DNA from: Pseudomonadota bacterium
GTDB taxonomy: Bacteria; Pseudomonadota; Gammaproteobacteria; Acidiferrobacterales; UBA6901
Direction: 5' to 3'
DNA: 64,000 nt
Assembly: GCA_021785515.1 (NCBI GenBank)
Contig: JAJYEX010000007.1
Span: forward strand, 1 to 64,000
Position 1 is the stretch's first letter, and the number at the start of each line of letters is the position of its first letter. The notes below the pieces were generated by a model. The model did not search any database. It was not told where the DNA came from and was given only the letters and a program-made list of their open reading frames with translations. A program made the translations under genes and the position numbers. Positions 33,975 to 43,484 of this stretch are shown in pieces.

Positions 33975-35357
33975 TTATCCAGCGGCCCGCATCCGGCTGC
34001 AGGAGCGCACGAACGCGACGAAGCGCGATGTCCAGTGATTGGATGAGAGGTCGCGCATATGGGTGTAGCAGGCAAGGGTGTTCTTGTACAGCATGCCATC
34101 GTGGCGTCCGTCGATACCGGTGCCGCGCGCAACGTCGTAGGCGTAATGCAGGCCCGGATCGATGTTCTCGAGTGACGAGTAATGGAATTCATGGCCGCGT
34201 ATTTCCGCAGCAGACACCGGTGGCCATGGTCCGGCGCCCGTCGGACGCAGCCGCACGTAGCCGCGACCCTGCGGCCGGTCGTGCATGACGGTATCGGCCG
34301 GCAGCGCACCGACCATCTCGCAATGCCGTCCGTCCCAGCTCAGACTGCGGCTCAAGTACATGAGTCCGCCGCACTCGGCGTATACGGGCATACCGCCCTC
34401 AATGGCATTTCGCAGGTCCTGGCGCAGTGACCGGTTGGATTCCAGCGCCTGCATGTGTGTTTCCGGGAATCCGCCACCGATGAATATCCCGTCCACCGGC
34501 GGCAGCCGCGGATCGTTTAGGGTGTCGAAGGGAATCAGTTCAGCACCGGCCTGACGCAGGGCATCCAGATCGCCCGGATAATAAAAACCGAACGCCGCGT
34601 CGCGTGCATAGCCGATGCGGACATCCGGCGCAGGGGCTGGAGGGCGCAGAAATGCCGGAGTCGCTGCTACAGGCGTTGCGCCGGCCGCGGCCTCGACGAC
34701 GCGGTCGAGATCTACCTGCCCCGCGACGAGCCTAACAATAGCGTCGATCTTGGCCTGGGCGCCGCTGGCTTCGTTGGCCGGCACCAGCCCGAGATGACGT
34801 TCCATCATGGCCATTTCCGGGTGGTGGTGTACGGCGCCCAGCACCTGGACGTCGGTATAGTGCTCGATGACAGCGCGCAGCTTGGATTCGTGGCGCAAAC
34901 CGCCCAGCTGGTTCAGTATCACGCCGGCAATGCGTACCTGTGAATCAAAGGCCTGATAGCCAAGGATCAGTGGTGCGATGCCGCGCGTCATGCCGCGGGC
35001 ATCGATCACCAGAACGACCGGCAGTCCGAGAAGCTTGGCAAGTGCGGCATTGCTGTTGCTGCCGTCGAGATCCAGGCCGTCGTACAGCCCCTTGTTTCCT
35101 TCCACCAGGGCCAGATCGGCACCGCGGCCGCAGCGGGCGAAGTTCGCCTCGATTTCCGCCGGCGGCATAAGGTAAAAGTCGAGATTCTCGCATGGGCGCC
35201 CGCTGGCCAGGCTGAGCCACATCGGATCGATGTAGTCGGGTCCCTTTTTGTAGGGCTGGACCGCAAGCCCGCGCTGATGAAGGGCTGCGCACAGTCCGAT
35301 TGCCAGCGTCGTCTTGCCGGAGGATTTATGGGCTGCGGAGACGAGCAGGCGGTTCAT
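33975..35357 (-). CDS. dsrN: DsrN, siro(heme)amide-forming cobyrinate a,c-diamide synthase homologue
   Basis: The protein has 460 residues. The CbiA/CobB N-terminal P-loop domain (LLVSAAHKSSGKTTLAIGLCAALHQRG; KGPDYIDPMW; VEGNKGLYDG) is followed by a class I glutamine amidotransferase domain with nucleophile in YAECGGLMYLS and the late catalytic His in RGHEFHYSS. In dsr operons it is believed to amidate siroheme for DsrAB using glutamine and ATP. The alternative assignment, cobyrinate synthase of cobalamin synthesis, is disfavoured because no cob genes are present and it sits between dsrP and dsrR. Confidence 0.93.
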   Translation of the reverse strand: MNRLLVSAAHKSSGKTTLAIGLCAALHQRGLAVQPYKKGPDYIDPMWLSLASGRPCENLDFYLMPPAEIEANFARCGRGADLALVEGNKGLYDGLDLDGSNSNAALAKLLGLPVVLVIDARGMTRGIAPLILGYQAFDSQVRIAGVILNQLGGLRHESKLRAVIEHYTDVQVLGAVHHHPEMAMMERHLGLVPANEASGAQAKIDAIVRLVAGQVDLDRVVEAAAGATPVAATPAFLRPPAPAPDVRIGYARDAAFGFYYPGDLDALRQAGAELIPFDTLNDPRLPPVDGIFIGGGFPETHMQALESNRSLRQDLRNAIEGGMPVYAECGGLMYLSRSLSWDGRHCEMVGALPADTVMHDRPQGRGYVRLRPTGAGPWPPVSAAEIRGHEFHYSSLENIDPGLHYAYDVARGTGIDGRHDGMLYKNTLACYTHMRDLSSNHWTSRFVAFVRSCSRMRAAG

Positions 35358-35491
35358 GCCGGCCGTTCACGCGGCTGCGAATGGCGCGGCAGTGCTCCCC
35401 GGACCGTGCCTGCCGGCCGACCTGCCAATCTGCGTGCCTCCGATCTCATGCAGGGCCTCCGGCTGTCGCACACCGGAAGCCGACACGCGGG

Positions 35492-36733
35492 TCAGGCGTG
35501 TGCGGCCTCCGTCGCCTCGCTTTTGCTCTTGTGATGCGGATCGACGTCGGCGTCCGCCAGACTCGCGGGCAGGTAGGGCAGAACCTTGATCGCAAAGGTC
35601 GCCAGGCCCATCGCGAGCGCAACGCCACTGAGACCAAGGGTGATTTCCGGAAGGCTGGGACGGTAGTGTCCGACCACTCCGTCGAAGAAGCTGCTGCTCA
35701 CGATCTTTCCGGGGAAAATGATGAGCGGAAACGCCTCACCGCCAATGATGATCACGTAGATCTGGCAGAACGCGCCCACCAGAACCAAAGCGGCCGCCAC
35801 GGCGATCATGCGGCGCGAACCGCCGTTGACGCGAGGATGAAAGAGGATTATGAGCGGTACGATGCCACCGATCAGGACCTGCCCGACCCAGAAAAGTGCC
35901 GTGTATACGCCGCCGTTCAACAGTATGAATTTCTCGAACGCATGATGCGCTGTCATATACAGGTTAGTCAGGTGGTACACCGTGACGAAATACAGCACGG
36001 CCGCGACGAACACGCCCAGCAGATTTTTCAGCCGGCGCATGATGGCGTCGCCCAGAGGCCGGCCGGTAAGGTTATAGGCCGCCATGGTATAGAGGATGAA
36101 TATCGCCAGGCCGAACGAAAAGGACATGATGATGAACATCGGCGCGAGCAGGGCGGAATCATAGGCCTCACGCGCGATCAGAAAGCCGAAAATCGAACCC
36201 GTACCGGTCGTCAGGGTAAGGCGCCAAATGAACGCAAACATGCCGGCTGTCTTCGTATACCGGTTCATGCGCCGTTCCATCATCGTCCAGAGGTAGACGG
36301 TAACGACTGCAATGAAGCCGGTGTACAGGAAAATGTTCCAGGCGAAGATCGATTTGAAGTTGTAGGTCGTCATGGCGACGATCAACCGGTCCGGTTTGCC
36401 CAGATCCAGCACGAGCACGGTGAGGCCCCCGATCAGCAGCGAGATGGCAAGCAGTCCGGACAGCCGCGCAAGCGGCTTGTACATGTCCCGCCCGAAGACC
36501 GAGGCGATCGACGCAACATTCAGGACGCCGGAAGCGGAGACGATCATGAATACCGCGAAGACGTGGGGAATTCCCCACACGATCTGGTTGTTCATGCCGG
36601 TCACATGATGACCGTTTGTTTCCATGTAGTATCCGGCGTACAGCCCGGCCAGGACCAGCACGCCGAACAGGGCGAGCAGTGCGTAATAGCCCAGGCTGCG
36701 GCCTTCTATTTCGCGAAAGTCTGTGAATTTCAT
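35492..36733 (-). CDS. dsrP: DsrP, NrfD/PsrC-type membrane quinone-interacting subunit
   Basis: This 413-residue integral membrane protein has about ten hydrophobic helices, beginning at about residues 15-36 (YYALLALFGVLVLAGLYAGYY) and continuing through VFAVFMIVSASGVLNVAS, LLAISLLIGGLTVLVLDLG and FLYTGFIAVVTVYLW. The motif LDLGKPDRL is typical of NrfD. It is the membrane partner of periplasmic DsrJ and DsrO in DsrMKJOP, linking sulfur redox to the quinone pool. A cytoplasmic His/Lys-rich tail ends the protein. Confidence 0.93.
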   Translation of the reverse strand: MKFTDFREIEGRSLGYYALLALFGVLVLAGLYAGYYMETNGHHVTGMNNQIVWGIPHVFAVFMIVSASGVLNVASIASVFGRDMYKPLARLSGLLAISLLIGGLTVLVLDLGKPDRLIVAMTTYNFKSIFAWNIFLYTGFIAVVTVYLWTMMERRMNRYTKTAGMFAFIWRLTLTTGTGSIFGFLIAREAYDSALLAPMFIIMSFSFGLAIFILYTMAAYNLTGRPLGDAIMRRLKNLLGVFVAAVLYFVTVYHLTNLYMTAHHAFEKFILLNGGVYTALFWVGQVLIGGIVPLIILFHPRVNGGSRRMIAVAAALVLVGAFCQIYVIIIGGEAFPLIIFPGKIVSSSFFDGVVGHYRPSLPEITLGLSGVALAMGLATFAIKVLPYLPASLADADVDPHHKSKSEATEAAHA

Positions 36734-36778
36734 CTGATGGCCCGGTTTCTGTTTCGGTCTTGGGATCTGGGTGGGTGG

Positions 36779-37507
36779 TTACAGGCCCTGATAGCGGACT
36801 CCGGTATCGAGGGCGAGCTGGGGACGGATTTCCTCGGACGGCTCGGTGGCCAGGCGTTTGGCGATCTCGCTCGTCGGATCCTTCATGTCACCGAAGGTCA
36901 TCGCCTTGCCGCCGTCGTAATTGCAGGCTTCCACGCAGGCCGGAATCTTGCCCGCGTCCACCCGCTGTACGCACATGGTGCAGGCTTCCACAGTACCCTT
37001 GCCCCGCGGAATGTCCGGCAGCTGGTCGTGCAGGTTCTCGTGAACGAAGGAGCGGGCCTTGTACGGGCAGGCCATCATGCAGTAGCGGCAGCCGATGCAG
37101 ATGTGACGGTCGACAAGCACTATCCCGTCGGCGCGCCGGAATGAAGCGCCGGTCGGGCAGACATCGACGCAGGGCGGATCCTCGCAGTGCTGGCACATCA
37201 TGGGCAGGGTCTGTACGTAGCCGGTCTGTTCATCACGCAGTGTCACGGTGCGTATCCACTGCGGCCTGATGTCGAGCCGTACGTCCTGCTGCAAGCCGTT
37301 TTCCTTGTTACAGGCGGTAACGCAGGCCGAACAGCCCTGTGCGCAGCGCGTGGTGTCGACCAGTATGCCCCAACGCTTGAGGTTGGTGACGCCCTGATCA
37401 GGATTGCGGGCCTCGGCCAGTGCGATAAGACGCAGGCCCGGGGCGAGCGCCATGCTGGCCACCACCGACCCGCCCACTGCCAGAAACTGTCTACGGTCAA
37501 TGCTCAT
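36779..37507 (-). CDS. dsrO: DsrO, periplasmic 4x[4Fe-4S] ferredoxin subunit
   Basis: This 242-residue protein has a twin-arginine signal (MSIDRRQFLAVGGSVVASMALAPG). Cys clusters follow: CAQGCSACVTACNKEN, CQHCEDPPCVDVCPTGAS, CIGCRYCMMACPYKAR and CTMCVQRVDAGKIPACVEAC, sixteen cysteines for four clusters. It transfers electrons between DsrJ and DsrP outside the membrane. It overlaps the end of dsrJ by 11 bp. Confidence 0.94.
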   Translation of the reverse strand: MSIDRRQFLAVGGSVVASMALAPGLRLIALAEARNPDQGVTNLKRWGILVDTTRCAQGCSACVTACNKENGLQQDVRLDIRPQWIRTVTLRDEQTGYVQTLPMMCQHCEDPPCVDVCPTGASFRRADGIVLVDRHICIGCRYCMMACPYKARSFVHENLHDQLPDIPRGKGTVEACTMCVQRVDAGKIPACVEACNYDGGKAMTFGDMKDPTSEIAKRLATEPSEEIRPQLALDTGVRYQGL

Positions 37508-38015
37508 TGCTGGCCACCACAGGATCAGATTGAAGCTGTGTGATTTCCGTCTCCTTCACCATCTCGGCGATGCGCGAATTTGTTGGCGCCAGGGCCATGA
37601 CGGAATTTGCGCCCGTGCTCTCGGGGTGCGACGAATGACAGCTGAAGCAGTCTATCCGGACCGCTGCATATTCGTGGCAGCTGGCACAAAACCCGTGTTT
37701 GCCAAGGACACTTTGCGTCTTCGGGTCGGCGTGGCAGTCGACACAGTTTGTCAGCAGAAAGCGTTTGGTACGGATCCCGTCATGGACGGTAAGGAAGCGC
37801 TGGTGAAGCAGAAACTGCATGTGGTAGCGGCGCATTACGGACAGCGGTGCCACACATTTGGTGCCCTTGCCAAGATAGACCCCGGCAAGCGGGGAGGGGA
37901 CCGGTTTCGACGGCCCCCCGGAAATCGCGTAGGCCGCCGCAAAGAATACGGCGACCGCCACGACCGCCGTGACCCACGCTCCCAGCTTCAGTTTCATGTG
38001 GTGACTCATCGCCAT
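37497..38015 (-). CDS. dsrJ: DsrJ, triheme cytochrome c
   Basis: This 172-residue protein has an uncleaved N-terminal signal-anchor (LGAWVTAVVAVAVFFAAAYAIS). Exactly three CxxCH haem sites follow: CVDCH, CASCH and CFSCH. The DsrJ family has one haem with unusual His/Cys ligation; other Cys in this protein include KCVAP. It is the periplasmic subunit of DsrMKJOP and possibly the site where a sulfur substrate is handled. Confidence 0.94.
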   Translation of the reverse strand: MAMSHHMKLKLGAWVTAVVAVAVFFAAAYAISGGPSKPVPSPLAGVYLGKGTKCVAPLSVMRRYHMQFLLHQRFLTVHDGIRTKRFLLTNCVDCHADPKTQSVLGKHGFCASCHEYAAVRIDCFSCHSSHPESTGANSVMALAPTNSRIAEMVKETEITQLQSDPVVASNEH

Positions 38016-38044
38016 AATGATTCAGCCCCGGCCGCGAATACCGA

Positions 38045-40012
38045 CTAGTGGTCGCCCATTCCCATCTTGATGTAGCCGGTGGGGCAGACGTCCGAGCAGA
38101 TGTGACAGCCAACGCACAGATCGTAGTCGGTATAGACGTAGCGTCCGGTCGTGGCCTTGGCTTTCGGTGTGCGCTTGACTGCGGTCTGAGGGCAATAGAT
38201 GACGCAGTTATCGCACTCGAAACACAGACCGCAGCTCATGCAGCGCTTGGCTTCGCTGACCGCCTTGTCGTCGGCCAGAGGCATGATGCGTTCGGCAAAG
38301 TGGCCGATAACCTCGTTTGCCGACGGCACCCTTTCTTCGCGCTTGTTGCGGGGCTCGTAGCCGAAGTGTCCGAGAAACAGCTCATTGGACTGGATCACTT
38401 CCGAGGCTGACCGATCCTCGTAGTTATGCACGGCGTAGTTGAGCTCGGAAGTACCGCGCAGATCCCCACGCTGATCGGCGTTGAATTCGTCGGGCTGCAG
38501 GCCGGATTCCCGGAGCTTGGTGAGCAGGTTGAAGTGGTGCACATCGACTTTCGGACGCTTGGCCAGTTCCCGGCTGCTGAAATAGCTGTCGATGGTGTCC
38601 GCGGTTACGGCCGCCTGGCCGATCGCAGTGGTGAGCAGATGCGGGCGCACGATGTCGCCGCAGGCGAAATAGCCAGGCTTGTTCGGGACCTGGTAGAACC
38701 GGTCGGCGTTGATCAGCCCCTTGCCGTTATTGACCGACTCGAGTCCCTTCAGGTCGCCGCCCTGACCGATGGCCGAGACGATGAGATCGCAGGGGATGTC
38801 GAATTCGGTCCCGGGAATCGTCGCAAAATCCTTCGACGCCGGATCCACCTTGGCCATGCGCAGCGCCGTGGCGCGGCCGCTGCCGTCGCGCACCACTTCG
38901 ATGGGCTTGAGGCTGGCCAGAATCTTCACGCCCTCGTGCAGGGCGTCGTCGATCTCATGCTTTGCCGCGTTCATCTTGTCGACCGGCAGCAGCGAGGTCA
39001 AAGTGACATCCGCGCCATCGCGGGCGGCGGCGGTGGCAACGTCCTGGGCGGTGTGGCCGAGGATCACGCTTTCCGGCAGATCGTCATCTTTCGTGGCCTT
39101 GATGTAGCCGAGGCGGCGCGCAACCGACACCACGTCGATCGACGTGTCGCCACCGCCGACGACCACGATTTTCTTGCTCACGTAGCGCAGACGGCCCTGG
39201 TTGAACGCCTCCAGAAACGCCACGCCGGTCAGGCAGTTGGGTGCATCGGCTCCCGGAACCGGCAGCGGACGGCCGGACTGGGCACCCAGCGCGAACAGGA
39301 TCGCGTCGTATTCCTTCTCCAGCTTCTCCAGCGAAATGTCCTTGCCGACCCGTACGTTGGTGCGTACTTCCACGCCCATGCCCACAATGCGGTTGATTTC
39401 GCCGTCGAGCACGTCGCGCGGCATGCGGTACCCGGGAATGCCATAGCGCATCATGCCGCCGAGTTCCGAGTACTTCTCGAAAATCGTGCACGCATGGCCG
39501 CGGCGGCGCAGCTGATAGGCAGCGGCGAGGCCGGCAGGGCCTCCGCCGATGATGGCCACTTTCTTGCCCGAGGCACGTTCTGGCGCCGTGAACGTCAGCT
39601 TGTTCTTGAGGGCGGAATCGCCGATGAACTGTTCGACGGAGTTGATCCCGACGTGATCCTCCAGAACGTTACGGTTACAGCCCTTTTCGCAGGGAGCGGG
39701 GCAGACCCGGCCCATGACTGACGGGAAGGGGTTGGCGTCGGTCAGGCGCCGGAAGGCGTATTCCGGCATCGTCATGCCCTTGTTCGGCTTCTCGACACCA
39801 CGCACGACGTTCAGCCAGCCGCGGATGTCCTCGCCAGACGGACAGCTTGCCTGGCAGGGAGGAGTCTTGTGGACGTAAGTCGGGCACTTGTCAGATTCGT
39901 CGGCCGTGAATATCCGTTCCTGAATAGAATCCCACTCGTGTTCGCCGTCCTTGAATCTGCGCTGTGTAAAGCCTTCTTTCGCCTCGCCCGGCTTGTTCGC
40001 GGGTGTCGCCAT
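38045..40012 (-). CDS. dsrL: DsrL, NAD(P)H-linked iron-sulfur flavoprotein
   Basis: The protein has 655 residues. N-terminal Cys motif CQASCPSGEDIRGWLN is as in GltD-type proteins, followed by FAD site IGGGPAGLAAAYQLRRRGHACTIFEKYSELGGMMRYGIP and NAD(P) site VVVGGGDTSIDVVSVARRLG. The extra C-terminal ferredoxin domain holds CMSCGLCFECDNCVIYCP and CVGCHICSDVCPTG. In sulfur oxidisers DsrL accepts electrons from DsrAB acting in the oxidative direction and reduces NAD(P)+. Its presence supports oxidative use of this locus. Confidence 0.95.
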   Translation of the reverse strand: MATPANKPGEAKEGFTQRRFKDGEHEWDSIQERIFTADESDKCPTYVHKTPPCQASCPSGEDIRGWLNVVRGVEKPNKGMTMPEYAFRRLTDANPFPSVMGRVCPAPCEKGCNRNVLEDHVGINSVEQFIGDSALKNKLTFTAPERASGKKVAIIGGGPAGLAAAYQLRRRGHACTIFEKYSELGGMMRYGIPGYRMPRDVLDGEINRIVGMGVEVRTNVRVGKDISLEKLEKEYDAILFALGAQSGRPLPVPGADAPNCLTGVAFLEAFNQGRLRYVSKKIVVVGGGDTSIDVVSVARRLGYIKATKDDDLPESVILGHTAQDVATAAARDGADVTLTSLLPVDKMNAAKHEIDDALHEGVKILASLKPIEVVRDGSGRATALRMAKVDPASKDFATIPGTEFDIPCDLIVSAIGQGGDLKGLESVNNGKGLINADRFYQVPNKPGYFACGDIVRPHLLTTAIGQAAVTADTIDSYFSSRELAKRPKVDVHHFNLLTKLRESGLQPDEFNADQRGDLRGTSELNYAVHNYEDRSASEVIQSNELFLGHFGYEPRNKREERVPSANEVIGHFAERIMPLADDKAVSEAKRCMSCGLCFECDNCVIYCPQTAVKRTPKAKATTGRYVYTDYDLCVGCHICSDVCPTGYIKMGMGDH

Positions 40013-40061
40013 CGAGAATCTCCTCGTTATGCGTCGCTGAAAAGGGATGGATGTATAGACA

Positions 40062-41552
40062 TCATTCTTTAGTGCCCAGCTGTATCGCCTTGCTGACGAG
40101 GCCGTGCACGCTGCCGATCATGTCCATCGGAAACTGGTAATAGGGCAGAACCTTCGCAAACTGGGTCTTGCATATGGCGCAGATAGCAGCCAGGTAATTG
40201 ACGCCGTGGTCTTCGACCACATGCTTCAGGGCTTGCATGCGTGGTTGTGCGCCCTTGACCCGCAGTTCCATCAGGTCGTCAGTCAGCAGTCCGCCGCCGC
40301 CACCGCAGCAGAAGGTGCTCTCGTGAATGCTTCCCGGTTCCATGTCGTGGAACTTGTTGACGGACGCCCTGATAACCGCGCGCGGAATGATGAACTGGCC
40401 GCCCGGCATCGTGCCCATGCGCGAGGCGCGAGCCACGTTGCACGAATCGTGGTAGGTGACCACCTTGTCATCGTTGGCCGACTTGTCCAGGTTGAGTGCC
40501 CCGCGCTGGATGAGGTCGTAGGTGAACTCGCAGATGTGCTGCGGCACCGGATAACGCGGATCAAGAAAATCGAACGGCCCAATGAGCGTGTTCCAGAAGC
40601 TGTAGGCCACACGCCAGGCGTGTCCGCATTCCCCGACCACGATGCGCTTGACCCCGAGGTCGAGCGCGGCCTCGCGAATACGGAAGGCCACCTTGTGAAG
40701 ATTTTCATGGCTGCCTATGAACATCGAGAAGTTGGCCGCCTCGGACGCGTGCGAACTCAGGGTCCATCTTATGCCGGCCTGATGAAACACCTTGGCATAG
40801 CCGATGAGGCCGTCGATATGCGGTTCGGCAAAGAAGTCGGCCGACGGCGTGATGACCAGGACTTCGGCACCTTTTTCGTCGAGCGGAAACTTCACGTCGA
40901 CGCCGGTTTCGTCCTTCACATCCTCCTCAAGGCCGTCGAGGGTGTTGCGCAGGGCGGGTTCCGGCAGGCCCAGGTTGTTGCCGATGCTAAAGACCTTGCC
41001 GATGATCTCGTTGCAGTACTTCTGGCCGACGCTGATGCTGTCCATGATCTCGCGGGCCGCCATGGATATCTCGGCGGTGTCGATGCCGTAAGGACAGAAG
41101 ACCGAACAGCGGCGGCACTGGGAGCATTGGTGAAAGTAGCTGTACCACTCGTCCAGCACTTCCTTGGTCATATCCCGCGCGCCGACGAGCTTCGGAAACA
41201 GCCGGCCGGAGAGGGTGTAGTAGCGCCGGTAGACGCTGCGCAGCAGATCCTGGCGCGCAACCGGCATGTTCTTCGGATCGCTCGTGCCGAGGTAGTAGTG
41301 GCACTTGTCCGTGCAGGCCCCGCACTTGACGCAGGAGTCGAGGAAGACGCGCAGGGCGCGGGATTCGTCGACCAGTTCCCCGAGCTTCTTGACGGCCTGC
41401 TTCTCCCAGTTTTCCGGGAGTTCACCGGGGAATCCGAGTGCTTTCTGAAGGTCCGGTTTGGCAACGAACGGCTTGCTGTGGGCCATCGTTCCCGCATGCA
41501 CCAGCGGAATGACAGGGTATTCGCGCAGCGCAGGTGTTTCGAAGTTTGCCAT
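40062..41552 (-). CDS. dsrK: DsrK, HdrD-like CCG-domain iron-sulfur subunit
   Basis: This 496-residue protein has two [4Fe-4S] binding motifs (CVKCGACTDKCHYY and CSQCRRCSVFCPYG). CCG-type domains follow with VVGECGHAWR and, near residue 420, FCCGGGGGLLTDD, ending in a second Cys-rich stretch (ICAICKTQFAKV). It is the cytoplasmic catalytic subunit of DsrMKJOP and interacts with DsrC to form or oxidise the DsrC trisulfide. It is separated from dsrM by 11 bp. Confidence 0.95.
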   Translation of the reverse strand: MANFETPALREYPVIPLVHAGTMAHSKPFVAKPDLQKALGFPGELPENWEKQAVKKLGELVDESRALRVFLDSCVKCGACTDKCHYYLGTSDPKNMPVARQDLLRSVYRRYYTLSGRLFPKLVGARDMTKEVLDEWYSYFHQCSQCRRCSVFCPYGIDTAEISMAAREIMDSISVGQKYCNEIIGKVFSIGNNLGLPEPALRNTLDGLEEDVKDETGVDVKFPLDEKGAEVLVITPSADFFAEPHIDGLIGYAKVFHQAGIRWTLSSHASEAANFSMFIGSHENLHKVAFRIREAALDLGVKRIVVGECGHAWRVAYSFWNTLIGPFDFLDPRYPVPQHICEFTYDLIQRGALNLDKSANDDKVVTYHDSCNVARASRMGTMPGGQFIIPRAVIRASVNKFHDMEPGSIHESTFCCGGGGGLLTDDLMELRVKGAQPRMQALKHVVEDHGVNYLAAICAICKTQFAKVLPYYQFPMDMIGSVHGLVSKAIQLGTKE

Positions 41553-41563
41553 GTCTCGAGCGC

Positions 41564-42313
41564 CTATCGGCCACCGGGGTTGTGAATCGAAGCGGACCAG
41601 CCGGCAACGTGCCGCTGCTCCCGCGGATTGTCGACCTGGTTACGGGTCGGGCTGAAAAACACCCCTGGGGCGTGCAGCAGCTTGCTCATGGGGAATACGA
41701 TCATGAGCGTTGCCACCAGCGCCAGATGGACAAGCAGGACCGGGTCGGCAGGAAGCGGCTGCGGATTGAACGAAAGCAGACCGAGAAAGAATTCCTTCAG
41801 CCCGATGATGTTGGTGTGGAACACGAACTTCATCATCAGCCCGCTTAGTGCGATCGCGACAAGCAGCGCCAGCATCAGGTGATCCGACAGGTTGCTGATG
41901 TAGCGCACGCGGTCAACCACGAAGCGCCGTCCCCACAGGCCGAGGAGTCCGACGACCATGATGAAACCGGCATAGATGCCGAACGGCTGCTCAAGCACCA
42001 CCCAGCTCCAGACCGGCTGGGTGAAATAGCGCAGATGCTGCAGCAGCACGAGAAGCAGGGCGAAATGGAAAAGAATTCCGAAAAGCCAGATCCACTTGTT
42101 CGACTTGAACAGACTCTCAAACACCGTCACTTCACGCAGCATCCGTCCGACGACGCCCAGGCGGGTGACCGGTGCCGGAGTCGTGGGAATCTTCAGCGGT
42201 GCCGGAGTGCATGCAAAGACGTACACCTTGTACGCCAGGCCGCCCACCAGCACCACCGTGGCTACGTAGAAGAGGACTGCATAGATTATCGTCACAGTCG
42301 ACATGGTCCCCAC
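41564..42313 (-). CDS. dsrM: DsrM, haem b membrane subunit (NarI-like)
   Basis: The protein has 249 residues with about five transmembrane helices (for example IIYAVLFYVATVVLVGGLAYKVYVF and LFGILFHFALLLVLLQHLRYF). It has His residues in helices typical of diheme NarI-type cytochromes b (FHFALLLVLLQHLRY; LSDHLMLALLVAIALSG; LLVHLALVATLMIVFPMSKLLHAPG). It moves electrons between DsrK and quinone. The tail SPTRNQVDNPREQRHVAGWSA is characteristic. Confidence 0.94.
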   Translation of the reverse strand: MGTMSTVTIIYAVLFYVATVVLVGGLAYKVYVFACTPAPLKIPTTPAPVTRLGVVGRMLREVTVFESLFKSNKWIWLFGILFHFALLLVLLQHLRYFTQPVWSWVVLEQPFGIYAGFIMVVGLLGLWGRRFVVDRVRYISNLSDHLMLALLVAIALSGLMMKFVFHTNIIGLKEFFLGLLSFNPQPLPADPVLLVHLALVATLMIVFPMSKLLHAPGVFFSPTRNQVDNPREQRHVAGWSASIHNPGGR

Positions 42314-42364
42314 CCGTTCTTTCGCCCTTGTCTGGTTGTATCTACCTGAAGCTGGCGCCGGATA

Positions 42365-42697
42365 TCAGACGCACCCGGTCGGCTTCGGAAGGCCGGCGTA
42401 TTTGCAGGCCTGCTTGGCGGGGCCGTAGGGAAACAGTTCGTAGAGGTACTTGCTGTTGCCTTTGTCGGGGCCGAGCTTCTTGCCGATGGCCTTGGTAAGC
42501 ACGCGCACGGCCGGAGCAATCTGGTATTCCTCGTAGTACTCGCGCAGGAAGTTGATGACTTCCCAGTGGTTCTCCGTCAGATTGCAGTTATCGACCTTCG
42601 CCATCTCTTTGGCCAGGTCCTCGTTCCAGTCCGTCCGGTTGGTCAGATATCCTTCCTCGTCGGTCTCATAGCTCTGTCCGTTTACTACGATAGGCAT
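42365..42697 (-). CDS. dsrC: DsrC, sulfur carrier with both conserved cysteines
   Basis: The protein has 110 residues. MPIVVNGQSYETDEEGYLTNRTDWNEDLAKEMAK and TENHWEVINFLREYYEEYQIAPAVRVLTKAIGKKLG lead to the C-terminal arm KQACKYAGLPKPTGCV with CysB at C98 and penultimate CysA at C109. This is a fully functional DsrC that carries sulfur to DsrAB as persulfide/trisulfide. An additional DsrC-like paralogue without cysteines is encoded at 49864, across the divergent region. Confidence 0.97.
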   Translation of the reverse strand: MPIVVNGQSYETDEEGYLTNRTDWNEDLAKEMAKVDNCNLTENHWEVINFLREYYEEYQIAPAVRVLTKAIGKKLGPDKGNSKYLYELFPYGPAKQACKYAGLPKPTGCV

Positions 42698-42735
42698 GGT
42701 CGTTTCCTCTTCAGATTAACAACAATAGGTACTGC

Positions 42736-43035
42736 TCACAGCCAGGATTGCACGTTTCGGTGTTCCGCCACGAGATCAACGAAACCGCCGTAGTCTACAA
42801 GCTTGATGCCATCGATCGCCCTGTCCTGCATGCCGCGGGCCTCGATGTCAGGGTAGAGCGCGTAGATTGTCACGTCCTTCATCGCCTTCCTGACCTTGTC
42901 GGTGACGGTTGTGCCCTTCAGGGCACCGTAAACACCGTCCTCGATGAGCAGAATGGCACTTCCTTTCTTCGCGTACTGCAGGCAGCGCTCCAGGGTGTTT
43001 CGTTCCATGGGCGACTTGTTCACGGTATGTAGCAT
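42736..43035 (-). CDS. dsrH: DsrH, sulfur-relay subunit (TusB-like)
   Basis: This 99-residue protein (MLHTVNKSPMERNTLERCLQYAKKGSAILLIEDGVYGALKGTTV) has the DsrH/TusB fold and the conserved Cys18. It assembles with DsrE and DsrF as an E2F2H2 hexamer that passes sulfur to DsrC. It is encoded 12 bp after dsrF. Confidence 0.94.
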   Translation of the reverse strand: MLHTVNKSPMERNTLERCLQYAKKGSAILLIEDGVYGALKGTTVTDKVRKAMKDVTIYALYPDIEARGMQDRAIDGIKLVDYGGFVDLVAEHRNVQSWL

Positions 43036-43047
43036 GCTCGTTCTCCG

Positions 43048-43455
43048 TCAGAAGCTCAGCACGATGTCCTGCCCGTCCATGAGGTCGGACATTTCCGCCG
43101 CAGACAGCAGGGTCACGGGGACGATCAGATCCTCGGGCGTGAGGCCGCGGGCTGCCAGTGATTCCTTTTCGACGTACAGCTTTTCGATGTCGTAACCTTC
43201 CAGCGCACGGTAGGTGGGGGAGAAGTTCTTGACGTCGATCGTCTTGGTGTGTTGCCCTTTCACCAGCTGGTACACGCCATCATCCAGGAACACCAGGCTC
43301 ACGTCCTGGTCGAATGCCGCCGCGATCAGCACTACCTCGAGGGACTCGAGTGCATAGATGGTCCCGTAGGGCGCCTTGCGGTTTACGTAGAGGAATTTCT
43401 TTACGACGCCTGAGACATCTTCTTGCATCTCAACGCCGCCTGTTGTTTCGCTCAT
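43048..43455 (-). CDS. dsrF: DsrF, sulfur-relay subunit (TusC-like)
   Basis: This 135-residue protein has the core FLYVNRKAPYGTIYALESLEVVLIAAAFDQDVSLVFLDDGVYQLVKGQ, the DsrF/TusC signature. It has no cysteine in the active-site region, in line with a structural role in DsrEFH. A short N-terminal extension (MSETTGGVEMQEDVSGVV) precedes the domain; a later in-frame Met is an alternative start. Confidence 0.93.
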   Translation of the reverse strand: MSETTGGVEMQEDVSGVVKKFLYVNRKAPYGTIYALESLEVVLIAAAFDQDVSLVFLDDGVYQLVKGQHTKTIDVKNFSPTYRALEGYDIEKLYVEKESLAARGLTPEDLIVPVTLLSAAEMSDLMDGQDIVLSF

Positions 43456-43484
43456 CGATATCTCTCCAATCCTGGCAGGTCATG

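Noticed and set aside
35300-37144. 614-codon plus-strand frame over dsrP and dsrO
   Set aside because: Antisense shadow; DsrP and DsrO are clearly encoded on the other strand.
38426-41585. Two long plus-strand frames (38426-39721 and 40104-41585) opposite dsrL and dsrK
   Set aside because: Shadow frames without start signals or protein-like motifs.
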